The notes: generated from the letters alone by a model not told the origin. Counted from the stretch's first letter, positions 8,884-18,580 are shown. The stretch: 64,000 nt of DNA from JALYXI01 sp963795835 (GCA_963795835.1 CAWCJC010000008.1:124001-188000), one strand, 5' to 3'. Program-made: numbers and translations.

Positions 8884-10880
8884 GTGCCAAAGTGGATGCC
8901 TTTCCGGCGAGCGCCCTATGGGTTGATCCTGTTTGCAATCAACCTTTATGTCTGCTGGCGCGTGTTCCGCCTCGAGTGGAGCCACCGCATGGATTCGATC
9001 GAAGGCGCCTATATCGGCATCAGCCGCCACATCCTGTCGAGCTTCCCCGATCTCTCCTGGTGGCCCGCCTGGTACGGCGGAATCCCCTTCGCGAATTCCT
9101 ACCCACCGCTGTTGCATTACTCCGTCGCCCTGTTTGCGGCCCTCACCCGGTTCACCGTAGTCCGCTCGCATCACATCGTGACAGGGCTCTTCTATTGCCT
9201 TGGCCCGGTGTTCGCCTACCTGATGCTCAAGCGTCTCTCCGGCCGGCCGCTTGCCAGCTTCGGCGCGGCCCTTCTCTACACGGTGATTTCGCCCAGCGCT
9301 TTACTGGTTCAAGCGATCGCGGCCGATATCGGCAATCCCTTGCGACCGCGCCGCCTGCACACCCTGATCGCCTATGGCGACGGCCCACACCTTGTCGCAT
9401 TCGCGCTGGTCCCGTTCGCGATCTACATGCTCGATCGCGCTCTCGAACGCCGCACTCCGCTTCGTTGCGCCGGAGCGGTGCTCGCCATCGCGTCGGTCGC
9501 GCTCACCAATTGGCTCGGAGCCTTCGCGCTTGCCGCCCTCATCCTCTGCTATCTGGTTTCGAAAGATGTCTGGCGCAGTTGGCTCATCTCCGCCGCAATC
9601 GGGCTTGCCGCGTACGTTCTGGTCTGCCCGTTAATGCCGCCCTCGCTGATCCGAACCATTCAATTCAATGCTCAAACCATTGGCGGCGATTTCCGCGACA
9701 GCCCCAAAGTATTGCTTCACTACGCTCCTTACGCGCTTGCCGCTTTCGCGCTGCTCAAGACTGTCCTTCTTCGCTTGCGCACTCCGGCGTATCTGCAGAT
9801 GCTCCTGCTCTTCACCGCGCTCACCGGCTGGATCGCCCTCAGCTTCTCGTGGTTCCACATTGCGGTCGTTCCGCAGCCGGATCGCTACCTCCTCGAATTC
9901 GATCTCGGCCTCACGCTCTCGGTGGCGATGAGCCTCGCACTGCTGCCTCGCCGCGCCACGCAAATCCTAGCCACCGCGCTCGCGCTCTTCACAATTGCGC
10001 AAGCCTACCGTGGGCAACGCTTCGCGCGAAGTCTCATCTCACCCGTTGACATCACCACCACCCTTGAATACCGCGTCGCACACTGGTGCGAACAGAATCT
10101 TCACGGCGCGCGCGTCATGGTTCCCGGCACCGTATCCTTCTTCTTCAATGCCTTCACCGAAACGCCTCAACTGGGCGGCGGCTTCGAAAACGGAGTCGTG
10201 AATTATCAGGGCCGCATCGCCCAGTTCGAAATCACCAGCGGCGGCGGCACCACCGCCCTCAACGACGCGCCCATTTCCATCCTCTGGATGAAAGCCTTCG
10301 GCGTGCAAGCCGTCGCGGCCGGAGGCAAACAGACCCGCGAGTTTTACCACCACTTCGTCAATGGCCCGAAGTTCTCTGGCGTCCTTCCCGAGCTCTTTCG
10401 CGATGGCGACGACGCCATCTACGCCGTCCCGCTCCGCACCCCGTCGCTCGCCCATGTCATGACTCGCGCCCAGCTTGTCGCCCACCCGCCGGTCAACGGC
10501 ATCGATGTAGCGGAGCTTCGCCGCTATGTTGAGGCCATCGACGATCCCGCTCTCCCCGAAGCTCAGTTTGTCTGGAAAACCCAGCACTCCGCGGAAATCC
10601 TGGCCGACCTCTCGCCGGGCCAGGTCGCGCAAGTCCAAGTCACCTATACAAGAGGCTGGCGCGCGTCGGTCAATGGAGCTGCGCCCAAATCCTCCCCGAT
10701 GGCCTCGGCTTCTTCGCGATCGCCCCCGATTGCACTGGCCGATGCCGCATCGAACTCGTCTATGATGGGGGCGATGAACAGCGAATCACTCGGGCCGCAA
10801 GCGGAATCCTCTTCGTATGCTGGTTAGGGTGGGTAGTGATCGACTTCAGGCGTCAGAAGGCGCGATTTACGGCATCTTAG
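8884..10880 (+). CDS. GT-C-like polytopic membrane protein, 3' frameshift
   Basis: The N-terminal two thirds carry about ten hydrophobic helices with a periplasmic acidic motif near residue 35 (RMDSIEGAYIG), as in GT-C glycosyltransferases and the '6-pyruvoyl-tetrahydropterin synthase-related' membrane family. A soluble C-terminal domain begins near residue 390. Near 10690 the frame changes: the ORF as read ends at 10827 with low-complexity residues, whereas one missing C in a C run gives QILPDGLGFFAIAP...LVYDG and then a last membrane helix ILFVCWLGWVVIDFRR ending at 10880. The second reading fits the family better. Start is GTG 8884 or ATG 8896. It probably acts in surface-glycan assembly. 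Confidence 0.8.
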
Positions 10881-11617
10881 GAAACGCAACCGAGTTCCTC
10901 GAGCAACTCGACCCGGCCGGACTCACCGTGTTCGACCGCAACCTTCCGCGTCTTGAACGCGAGCGCGCTTTGTCCGATTTAGAGCAGGCCCGCCGCAAAG
11001 GCGCGACCGTCCTGCTGGCCTCGCATGATGAAGCTTTGCTGGAGCGGATGGCCGATGAACTCTGGTGGATCGAAGGCAGCGGGATCCGCGAGCGCGGCGC
11101 CCCCTCAGTGATCCTCGCGAAGTACCGCGCCGATGTCGCAAGCAAGCTTCGAACTTCCACCGAAGCCGCCCTGGAACCCTCCATGCGCCGGGGCGACGGC
11201 CGCGCCTCTGTTGAGAAAGTCGAACTGTTGGGCGAAGACGGCGCGCCCACCCTGACCTGGCGGTCCGGCGAACAAGCCACCATTCGCGTCTCCGTCCAGT
11301 TCGCCCACGAAGTGGCCGATCCTGTAATCGGCATCCTGATCCGCACCCGCATCGGCCTGAATGTTTACGGCACCAACACACAGCTCGAAAAACTCCACTT
11401 CGGCCCCGTGCACGCTCACAACGCGGTGCGCCTCAACTTCCGCTTTGCCTGCGATCTCTGCCCCGGCGAATACACCCTCACCGTGGCCTCCCACGATCCT
11501 GACGGCACCTGGCACGATTGGCTCGAAGACGCGGTTGCCTTCACCGTTACCGATTCCCGCTACACCGCCGGAGTCGCCAACCTGCGCGCGACAGTAGAAG
11601 TGGCCCAGAACATATAA
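10817..11617 (+). CDS. Wzt-like protein with truncated ABC ATPase part
   Basis: The C-terminal ~130 residues match the Wzt carbohydrate-binding domain of O-antigen ABC exporters (ATIRVSVQFAHEVADPVIGILIRTRIGLNVYG...GEYTLTVASHD). The N-terminal ~100 residues resemble only the second half of an ABC ATPase: a Walker-B-like strand LTVFDRN (the usual Glu is Arg), the H-loop ATVLLASHD, and ADELWWIEGSGIRERGAP. No Walker A (GxxGxGKST) and no LSGGQ signature are present in this or the other frames nearby. It may be a regulatory or glycan-recognition protein rather than a working ATPase. The 5' end overlaps the membrane-protein gene by about 60 bases; the exact start (ATG 10817 or GTG 10829) is unsettled. 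Confidence 0.75.
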   Translation: MLVRVGSDRLQASEGAIYGILGNATEFLEQLDPAGLTVFDRNLPRLERERALSDLEQARRKGATVLLASHDEALLERMADELWWIEGSGIRERGAPSVILAKYRADVASKLRTSTEAALEPSMRRGDGRASVEKVELLGEDGAPTLTWRSGEQATIRVSVQFAHEVADPVIGILIRTRIGLNVYGTNTQLEKLHFGPVHAHNAVRLNFRFACDLCPGEYTLTVASHDPDGTWHDWLEDAVAFTVTDSRYTAGVANLRATVEVAQNI

Positions 11618-11624
11618 TGGAGAA

Positions 11625-12797
11625 ATGTTCTGGTTGTACGTTCTTGCTGCGATGGCTTTCGGTGCGCTGGCCATGTGGGTATTCCTGCGTGACGAGCTGA
11701 TCCGCCTCCGCGAACGCGCCGCAGCGCAGAGCAACTCCCGCGAGCAGGTTTCCCAGGAATTTCGCGCCCTCGCCGCCGATGCTCTCAGCCGCAATAACGA
11801 GCAGTTCCTGTTCCTGGCCGAATCCACGCTGGACCGCAAACAAGCGGCGGTCGATGAACTCGTGAAGCCGCTGAAAGCGTCTCTCGAGAAAGTCGACGCC
11901 CAGATTCACGCCATGGAGGTGCAACGCTCCGGCGCTTATGCCACGCTGACGCAACAAGTCCGCCACATGGCGGAATCCCAAGTCAAACTATCGGACGAAA
12001 CCCGCAAATTGGGCGAAGCCTTGCGAACTCCCGCCGCTCGAGGCCGTTGGGGCGAAATTCAACTCCGCCGCGTTGTGGAAATGGCCGGCATGGTCGCGTA
12101 CTGCGACTTCACCGAACAGGAAGTAGCCACATCGGATGGCACGCGAATCCGTCCCGATATGGTCGTGCGCCTTCCGAACGAGAAGCGCATCGTAGTCGAT
12201 GCGAAAGTTCCGCTCAAGTCCTATCTGGAATCGCTCGAAGAAGACACCGAAGCAGGCCGCGTGGTGAAGCTTAAGCAACACGCGCTCCGCATACGCGAAC
12301 ACCTGAAGAGCCTGGGAACCAAAGCCTATTGGGCGCAGTTCCAGCCGGCTCCCGAGTTCGCCATCCTTTTCCTCCCTGGCGAGATTTTCTTCAGCGCGGC
12401 ACTGCAACAGGACCCGGAACTAATCGAATATGGCGTGCAACACAACGTGATCCTCGCCACGCCCACCACGCTCATCGGCCTTTTGAAAGCTGTTTCGTTC
12501 GGCTGGAAGCAGGACCAATTTACGCAAAATGCCCAGGAAGTCCTGGAACTCGGTTGCACTCTCTATGAGCGCATCCGCATCTTCACCGAACACCACAACG
12601 AAATTGGGAAGAATCTGAATCGCGCCTCAACGGCTTATAACAACGCCAGCAAGTCGCTCGAAACCAGGCTGCTCTCCGCGGCGCGCCGCTTCGAAGTTCT
12701 AGGCGTCAGCAAAGGCGAAAAAATACCCGATGTCGCCGACGCTCCGGAACTAACGCTCTTTCGAATCGATGATGAAAGTGGGCGCAAGACCGCCTGA
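11625..12797 (+). CDS. rmuC: DNA recombination protein RmuC
   Basis: The layout is typical of RmuC: one N-terminal membrane helix (residues 2-20), a coiled-coil region (residues ~25-130), then the conserved nuclease-like domain with RGRWGEIQLRRVVEMAGM, DMVVRLPNEKRIVVDAKVPL, FAILFLPGE and NVILATPTTLIGLLKAV. Length (390 aa) is normal for the family. RmuC limits rearrangements at short inverted repeats in Escherichia coli. The gene starts 8 bases after the Wzt-like gene and its 3' end overlaps the convergent ATP-grasp gene by 48 bases. Confidence 0.95.
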   Translation: MFWLYVLAAMAFGALAMWVFLRDELIRLRERAAAQSNSREQVSQEFRALAADALSRNNEQFLFLAESTLDRKQAAVDELVKPLKASLEKVDAQIHAMEVQRSGAYATLTQQVRHMAESQVKLSDETRKLGEALRTPAARGRWGEIQLRRVVEMAGMVAYCDFTEQEVATSDGTRIRPDMVVRLPNEKRIVVDAKVPLKSYLESLEEDTEAGRVVKLKQHALRIREHLKSLGTKAYWAQFQPAPEFAILFLPGEIFFSAALQQDPELIEYGVQHNVILATPTTLIGLLKAVSFGWKQDQFTQNAQEVLELGCTLYERIRIFTEHHNEIGKNLNRASTAYNNASKSLETRLLSAARRFEVLGVSKGEKIPDVADAPELTLFRIDDESGRKTA

Positions 12798-14102
12798 GGT
12801 CGAAAACGCCTGCGCATTGCCCGCGCTTAACCAACTGGAGCAGCCGGAAACCTTGCCCAGGAACACCTGCGGGTGAACATCCACCTGCATCTCCTTAAAC
12901 TCCAGATGTCCATAGTTCAACATCGGGAATAGGAACCGCGCCGCTTCTACCGTTTCTTGCACTACGTAGGGAGTTCTCTGCGCCTGCCGGACGGCACGCT
13001 CCCAACCCGCCTGGTCGAGTGAAGCTCCCACGAATGTCTGGTCATCGCCGCTATCATCATTCGGCTTCAGTACCAGCGTCTCGCGGTGTTCGTGGATGTA
13101 ATCGAGCAGGTTCACTTGCGTGGAACCATGCGCGGTCATGCCCGGTTTTACCAAACGAGTCCAAGGCAGGTGATCGCGAATCGCTTTCTTCTCCGCCGGA
13201 GGAAACTTCGCGGTCAGTACCTCATCGGTCAACAGGCTGAACATGGCCCGCTTCTGCGCCAACTCAGACCGGAAGCTGTTTACCATACACACTTTGCGGT
13301 CCCGGTAAGCAGCCACCAGGGGATGCGAAAGACTGAATTTCACCAGAAATTCCTGCACACTGATCCGGCGGTAAATCAGATTAATTTCGAAATTACCGGC
13401 CCTGAGAACGCCGTTCCGATATTCCAACTGCTCGGGCGAGATAATCTCACACGCAAAGCCTTCTTTCTGGAAAAAGTCTCGAAATAACTCGTACTCGCTC
13501 GACCCCGTAGGATTCCGAAACTCCAAAATCGCGATATTCGGCTTTCGGGAGCCGCCGAACTGTTTGTAAGCCTTAAGCAGCGCCGCCAGGAACGGACGCT
13601 TTCCGCCGATGCGCGTCAGATTATACCGCCGCCGGAATTCCTTCACCGGAGGGCAATCGTAGAAGATATCGGACAGCCCTTCGGAGTACGCAACGCCCGC
13701 CGGAGAATCCGGATTATACTGCATCACGTGCAACGAGCCGTTATTGATCTGTAAATCGAGCTTTGAAGCGACTTCCGGAATGTCGTAACCAGGATCGATT
13801 GCCGCCAACATTTTCTCAGCCGGCAATAATTGCATCCGCGCCAAAAGTGCAGGGCTCGCCAGTGCCATCCGCTGCATCCGATCGATGGCGGACATGAGCG
13901 CCTCGCCGGCTTTTACAAGGGTGTCATACTGTTTCTGAGTCACAAAATTCGGCCTCAAAAACGGACAAAGCAAACGGCCGCCGCTCGAAAGGTTTTCGGC
14001 TTCCATTTGCTGCTGAAGTATTTTTACCCAGGATAAATCCCGGTAGGGCTCAGATTCGAGAATTCTGTGGTAGCGGGTAATTGCTTCGTTCAACTGAGAC
14101 AT
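12750..14102 (-). CDS. Circularly permuted ATP-grasp-like protein
   Basis: The protein resembles the circularly permuted ATP-grasp / glutathionylspermidine-synthase-like group. A central region with PNIAILEF and CEIISPEQLEYRNG precedes the nucleotide-binding part LVLKPNDDSGDDQTFVG, and the C-terminal strand FKEMQVDVHPQVFLG follows. Such enzymes form amide bonds between a carboxylate and an amine using ATP, but the substrate cannot be told here. It is transcribed in the same direction as the TPR gene and lies 156 bases after it. ATG at 14102 is the first good start. Confidence 0.7.
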   Translation of the reverse strand: MSQLNEAITRYHRILESEPYRDLSWVKILQQQMEAENLSSGGRLLCPFLRPNFVTQKQYDTLVKAGEALMSAIDRMQRMALASPALLARMQLLPAEKMLAAIDPGYDIPEVASKLDLQINNGSLHVMQYNPDSPAGVAYSEGLSDIFYDCPPVKEFRRRYNLTRIGGKRPFLAALLKAYKQFGGSRKPNIAILEFRNPTGSSEYELFRDFFQKEGFACEIISPEQLEYRNGVLRAGNFEINLIYRRISVQEFLVKFSLSHPLVAAYRDRKVCMVNSFRSELAQKRAMFSLLTDEVLTAKFPPAEKKAIRDHLPWTRLVKPGMTAHGSTQVNLLDYIHEHRETLVLKPNDDSGDDQTFVGASLDQAGWERAVRQAQRTPYVVQETVEAARFLFPMLNYGHLEFKEMQVDVHPQVFLGKVSGCSSWLSAGNAQAFSTSGGLAPTFIIDSKER

Positions 14103-14258
14103 TCTGCGTCATCAACCATTTCCATTCACGAGTATTACATGGAATTTGGTATGACGCGTGCTTAGCAGGGCGGTAAACCGCGCTAACTAATTGCAAAGCA
14201 GGACAGTTATTTTTCCTGTACTGCTCTTGCGCGATTCTGCTTTGTTAACAAAAAGTGA

Positions 14259-16307
14259 CTATTTTCCGTCTTTTGCAACCCGAACCCGGGCATTTTCCAA
14301 CTTCTTCGAGACTTTTGCAATCTCGTCCGGATCGGTGTCCACGGACGCAGTATTTTCCCATTCCTTAAGCGCGGACTGCCACTGCTGGATCGCCTCGCGA
14401 ACTTTGCCTTCCTTCAAGTAAACATCGCCCAAATGATCGTGCACGGTGGGATCGCTTCCAATCTTTTCCAGAGCCTGCTTCAGACTCTCCTCGGCCTGCT
14501 CTAAACGGTTTTGCCGAAATTGTACCCACCCCATCGAATCGAGGTAAGCCCCGTTGCCCGGCTCTAATTCCAATGCCCGCGCAATTAATTTTTGCGCTTC
14601 ATCCAGGCGAATATCACGATCGGCCAACATGTAACCCAAATAGTTGAGCGCTCCGGCGTTATCCGCATCGCTGCTCAATACTTTCCGAAACTCCGCTTCC
14701 GCCGAATCGAAGTTCTTCTGCTTCTCGTACATCGCTCCGCGGGCAAACATGACGCCCTGTTTTTCCTGCTTTGTGGTGGAAATCGCCTCCGCTTCGTTCA
14801 GCGTCTTCGCTTCTTCGTTGTACTTCTTGCCGCGTTCGTAGATTTGCGAGATGGCGAGCAGTGTTTCACGATCCTTCTCCCCCGTCATCTGGCTCCGCAA
14901 CTCCGCGACAGCCGCGTCGGTTTTCCCCTGTTCGGAGAGCAAAGACGCGTGCAACTGAACCAGCGCCCTGTCCTTGGGGAATTTCTTCAGCCCAGCTTCC
15001 GCTTCCTGCCGGGCGCCGTTCAGATTCTTCGCGAGCCGGTAAGTCTCAGCAACTTGTACGGCTGTATGCGCGGCTTGGTCCGGATCGGCCTCACTTACTT
15101 GACGAAAGGCCGCAATTGCTTCCGGATATTTACCTTGCGCGCGGTACAAGAATCCCAGACGGTCCAGCAGACGGCTTCTTACCCGCTTATCTTCCTCGTT
15201 CGGATTCTTCGCCGCCGTGGAATCCAGGATCGCTTTCAATGTATCGATCGCTTCCGGAACTTTCCCTTCCGCTTCCAGCAGGTTGACTTCGTCATACCTT
15301 ACTTCGATATTGTTCCCGTCCAGAGCCTTTGCTTTGGCAAATGCCTCCCGCGCCGCGGGAAATTCGTGCTTCTGACGGTAAATTTCGGAAAGCCGCAATT
15401 GCACCTGCGCATCGCGAGGCTCATCGGCCGCGACCTGCTTGTAAATCGCGAGCGCTTCGTCCATTTTGTCGCTGAAAAGAAGATCGCGCGCCAGGAAACG
15501 CTTTACATTGCCAGATTCCTGAACCATGGGCAGAATCTGCTTCCAAACGGCGGCGGCATTGGCCCAGTCATTGGTCTGCTCGTAGAATTGCGCCAGCGCG
15601 TTCAGCGTCCGCGGATTCGGATCCTTCTCCGTCGCGCGTTTCAACATCTCAATTGCGCCGCGCGTATCGCCAACGTCGGAGTACACCATTGCCAGCCCAG
15701 TCAGCGCTTCCTCGTTATCCGGCTCACCTTGCAGGATCGCCTTATAGGTGTTTTCCGCCTCCACGCTCTTATGCGACAACCGGTAGAGCCGCGCCAGCAC
15801 TAACTTGCTTTCTTCGTCTTTCGGATCCTTCGCGACGATCGTCGTATACTGCTCGATCGATTTCGCCAGCATCTTCTCATCGATCTTTCCCTGTTGCGCG
15901 TCGCCAATCAGCCGCGTATAAATGCGGCCCAGCATCCGGCGAGCGTCCAGATTGTCCGGATTCTGCCGGAGCATTTCCTCGGCTTCCGTCACCGCGCGGT
16001 TCAACTGGCCAGACTGAATATAGAGGTCAGTCAACTCCTGGCTCAGGAACGTCGCCGTGGGGTCCTGTTTCAGCGCGAGCTTGTAATAGTCAATCGCTTT
16101 ATTCAGAAACTCGCCGCGGTTGCCATACGCTCCGGCCATCTCCGCATACATATGGCCCATGGAGAAATTGAAATAAGCCGTACTCTTATCGCTGATAGCT
16201 GCTCTTATTTCTGTGGGCTTCTTCTCCGTCTGGGCCTGAAGGCCGACGGCAACCAAGGAGAGTGAAGCAAAAGAGAGGGAGAGCGCGCGAACCGGACGTT
16301 TGATCAT
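14259..16307 (-). CDS. Exported TPR-repeat protein
   Basis: After a signal peptide (IKRPVRALSLSFASLSLVAVGLQAQ) the protein is built of about fifteen tetratricopeptide repeats across residues ~45-640. Clear units are QDPTATFLSQELTDLYIQSG, GEPDNEEALTGLAMVYSDVG, ADPDQAAHTAVQVAETYR and LEPGNGAYLDSMGWVQFRQN. TPR arrays bind partner proteins; no enzyme domain is present. ATG at 16307 places the signal peptide at the N-terminus and is preferred to an upstream ATG at 16466, which lies inside miaA. The start codon region overlaps that of the divergent miaA ORF. Confidence 0.9.
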   Translation of the reverse strand: MIKRPVRALSLSFASLSLVAVGLQAQTEKKPTEIRAAISDKSTAYFNFSMGHMYAEMAGAYGNRGEFLNKAIDYYKLALKQDPTATFLSQELTDLYIQSGQLNRAVTEAEEMLRQNPDNLDARRMLGRIYTRLIGDAQQGKIDEKMLAKSIEQYTTIVAKDPKDEESKLVLARLYRLSHKSVEAENTYKAILQGEPDNEEALTGLAMVYSDVGDTRGAIEMLKRATEKDPNPRTLNALAQFYEQTNDWANAAAVWKQILPMVQESGNVKRFLARDLLFSDKMDEALAIYKQVAADEPRDAQVQLRLSEIYRQKHEFPAAREAFAKAKALDGNNIEVRYDEVNLLEAEGKVPEAIDTLKAILDSTAAKNPNEEDKRVRSRLLDRLGFLYRAQGKYPEAIAAFRQVSEADPDQAAHTAVQVAETYRLAKNLNGARQEAEAGLKKFPKDRALVQLHASLLSEQGKTDAAVAELRSQMTGEKDRETLLAISQIYERGKKYNEEAKTLNEAEAISTTKQEKQGVMFARGAMYEKQKNFDSAEAEFRKVLSSDADNAGALNYLGYMLADRDIRLDEAQKLIARALELEPGNGAYLDSMGWVQFRQNRLEQAEESLKQALEKIGSDPTVHDHLGDVYLKEGKVREAIQQWQSALKEWENTASVDTDPDEIAKVSKKLENARVRVAKDGK

Positions 16308-17280
16308 GTGGAGTTTCTTTCTCTGCTCGGGAGACAATTTGAGCCAGGTGCCTTCTCCCCCGTATTGTAACCGTAACCCGCTGGTGGCAATTGTGGGCCC
16401 AACCGGGGCAGGGAAGAGTGAGCTGGCTTTACGCATTGCTGAGAGGTTTGACGGCGAGATTGTCAATTGCGATTCACTACAAATCTACAAGGGTTTCGAT
16501 ATTGGGACCGCCAAGCTGCCACTAGCGGAACGGCGCGGTATTCCTCACCACCTACTGGATTTCATCGAGCCCGATACCATCTTCTCTGCAGGCGATTATG
16601 CCCGTGTGGCCCGGCCAATTCTTGCCGGAATCACCGGCCGATCGCGCCTCCCGATCGTCACGGGCGGCACCGGCTTTTACCTCCGTGCTTTGCTCGAAGG
16701 TCTGCCGGAACTGCCGCCGCGCAATCAGGAGCTGCGGGACCGCCTCTCGCAGTGGCATTTGGAACGGCTCTATAAAACTTTGCTGCGGCTCGATCCTTCA
16801 GCCGCGCTTCGCCTGCCGCCACAAGACCGGATGCGAGTCACGCGCGCGCTCGAAGTACGCCTGCTTGCCGGGCACGCCGAAGCCCATGCCCTGCCGCCCG
16901 TTCCTCTCCGGGACTACGAAATCCGCAAAATCGCTTTGATTCCGCCACGGGACCAGCTCTATTCGCGGCTCGACCGGCGCACGGAACTCATGTTCGAAGC
17001 GGGCTTGATTGAGGAAGTACGCGCCCTGCTGAACGCGGGCGTACCCCCTTCAGCGAAACCGTTCGAAGCCGTAGGCTACCGTCAGGCGCTCGCGGTCGTC
17101 CAAAATCGCAGTACTCTTGCCGAGGCAATCGCCGGCACACAACAAGCCACCCGCAATTACGCCAAGCGCCAGATTACCTGGTTTCGAAATGACACAGGTG
17201 TGGAAATAATTCCGCTCTTTGGAGAAGAAGTGGACGAAATTCCGAGCCCTCTTTACGGAAAAGAAACGAAAACCCTGTGA
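16306..17280 (+). CDS. miaA: tRNA dimethylallyltransferase MiaA
   Basis: MiaA prenylates A37 of tRNAs reading codons that start with U. Motifs seen are the P-loop GPTGAGKS, DSLQIYKGFDIGTAKL, HHLLDFIEP, TGGTGFYLRALL, and the C-terminal FEAVGYRQ and KRQITWFR segments. The length (about 310 residues) is normal. Three in-frame starts are possible: TTG 16300, ATG 16306 and GTG 16348. GTG 16348 gives the most family-like N-terminus and avoids overlap with the divergent TPR gene, so the listed start may be about 14 codons too early. Confidence 0.95.
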   Translation: MWSFFLCSGDNLSQVPSPPYCNRNPLVAIVGPTGAGKSELALRIAERFDGEIVNCDSLQIYKGFDIGTAKLPLAERRGIPHHLLDFIEPDTIFSAGDYARVARPILAGITGRSRLPIVTGGTGFYLRALLEGLPELPPRNQELRDRLSQWHLERLYKTLLRLDPSAALRLPPQDRMRVTRALEVRLLAGHAEAHALPPVPLRDYEIRKIALIPPRDQLYSRLDRRTELMFEAGLIEEVRALLNAGVPPSAKPFEAVGYRQALAVVQNRSTLAEAIAGTQQATRNYAKRQITWFRNDTGVEIIPLFGEEVDEIPSPLYGKETKTL

Positions 17281-17363
17281 TCCGTCATCTAAGACCTAGT
17301 GAGAACAGAGTACTTGCCCGCCGCGCAACCCCGCCGTTATACTGGCCTTTTTGCTGAACCAAG

Positions 17364-17627
17364 ATGATTCTAACGGCGAACGATCCGGATCCGCTTTCCC
17401 CCCAGCGGGAAGCCGCGTTCTTCTATGGGCTGTTCCTGCGAGGCCACTCGCTCGAACTGCTGCGCCGCGACATCGATATACCGCGGCCGCTGCTTGATAA
17501 ATGGCTGAAGGCAAAAGATTTCGAGAACACCTTTCGCGATAATCTGCAGCGTGTTTACGCCTATCGCAAACAGGTGCTAGCGGTCTTCGATGCCCTGGTC
17601 AGCAATGAACAAAATCGTCTTCAGTAG
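17364..17627 (+). CDS. Small conserved-type protein, possibly DNA-binding
   Basis: An 87-residue, Leu/Arg-rich, mainly helical protein. Residues ~25-55 (LRGHSLELLRRDIDIPRPLLDKWL) have the spacing of a helix-turn-helix, as in homeodomain-like transposase or regulator modules, but I do not recognise the family. It sits 83 bases after miaA and its 3' end overlaps the start of the DUF4159 gene by 23 bases, so the two are probably translated together. Confidence 0.7.
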   Translation: MILTANDPDPLSPQREAAFFYGLFLRGHSLELLRRDIDIPRPLLDKWLKAKDFENTFRDNLQRVYAYRKQVLAVFDALVSNEQNRLQ

Positions 17628-18405
17628 CCTGCTCCTGGCCACGGGCCTCTTCGCTTTTCAGATTAATTTCAAACAATATACTGACGAAGAAGACAATCCC
17701 GTGCCCGTTCCGCCAAACGCCTATGAGCGTACGGAGTGGGCCTTTGCGCGTCTGAAATATCCGTCAGGCCGTTACGCCGGTTTCTGGGGAGGCCGCGGCA
17801 GTTGGCCCACCGATTTTCCGAAGGCCGATCGCCAATTCGTCACGGGAGTAAGCCGCCTCACTCGCATTCACGCCCGCTCTTCGGAGCAGATCATCGATCT
17901 CAGTGATCCGCAAAACCCCCGTGAGGTGTTTAACTGGCCCTGGGTGTACGCGGTGGAAGTCGGCCACTGGGATCTCACCGATGCCCAATGCGCGCTCCTG
18001 CGCGAATACCTGCTTCGCGGAGGCTTCCTGATGGTTGACGACTTCCACGGCAATTACGAATGGGACGTCTTCACGCAAAGCATGAACCGGATCTTCCCCG
18101 ACCGCGCGATTGTCGAGATTCCCGACTCAGACCCGATCTTCCATACCATCTACGACCTGAATCACCGCCTGCAAGTCCCGGGCATCGTCTACCTGGAAAG
18201 CCACCAGCTTTACGAAAAGGGCGGCACCATCCCCCACTGGCGCGGCATTTACGACGACCACGGCCGCGTGATGGCCGCCATGACGTTCAACCAGGATAAT
18301 GGCGATTCCTGGGAGCACGCCGATAACCCGCAATACGAAGAAAAATTCACCTCACAAGGCTACAAGCTGGGAATCAATTACATCGTGTATGCAATGACGC
18401 ACTAA
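17605..18405 (+). CDS. Exported DUF4159 protein
   Basis: A signal peptide (MNKIVFSSLLLATGLFAF) is followed by a domain matching DUF4159: YPSGRYAGFWGGRG, GVSRLTRIHARSSEQIIDL, YLLRGGFLMVDDFHG, IPDSDPIFHTIYDL and HGRVMAAMTFNQDNGD. The fold of DUF4159 resembles glutamine-amidotransferase-like domains, but its function is unknown. ATG 17605 is preferred to 17590 because it begins the signal peptide. It is followed at once by two degenerate copies of its own 3' end (see 18439 onward). Confidence 0.9.
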   Translation: MNKIVFSSLLLATGLFAFQINFKQYTDEEDNPVPVPPNAYERTEWAFARLKYPSGRYAGFWGGRGSWPTDFPKADRQFVTGVSRLTRIHARSSEQIIDLSDPQNPREVFNWPWVYAVEVGHWDLTDAQCALLREYLLRGGFLMVDDFHGNYEWDVFTQSMNRIFPDRAIVEIPDSDPIFHTIYDLNHRLQVPGIVYLESHQLYEKGGTIPHWRGIYDDHGRVMAAMTFNQDNGDSWEHADNPQYEEKFTSQGYKLGINYIVYAMTH

Positions 18406-18438
18406 CGAATTCCTAGTAAGACCAGACAAACACACGAT

Positions 18439-18577
18439 CACGACCGCGTGATGGCTGCCATGACGTTCAACCGGGACAACGGCGATTCACATCCCGGGGT
18501 TACAAGCCAGGAATCAATTACATCGTATGCGGTGACGCACCAACTTATCCCTGGTGCCCCTCAGACAAACACCCCAC
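18439..18577 (+). pseudogene. Decayed copy 1 of the DUF4159 gene 3' end
   Basis: This stretch repeats the last part of the upstream gene with about 85-90% identity by eye: CGACCGCGTGATGGCTGCC, ATGACGTTCAACC, CAATTACATCGTATGC. It lacks the internal block of the parent that encodes the WEHADNPQYEEK segment (18310-18352). The intergenic flank with CAGACAAACACC is repeated too. No intact frame or start remains. Confidence 0.8.
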
Positions 18578-18580
18578 CTC

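Noticed and set aside
14592..15803. 403-codon plus-strand frame
   Set aside because: Antisense to the TPR gene; the regular TPR pattern on the minus strand is decisive.
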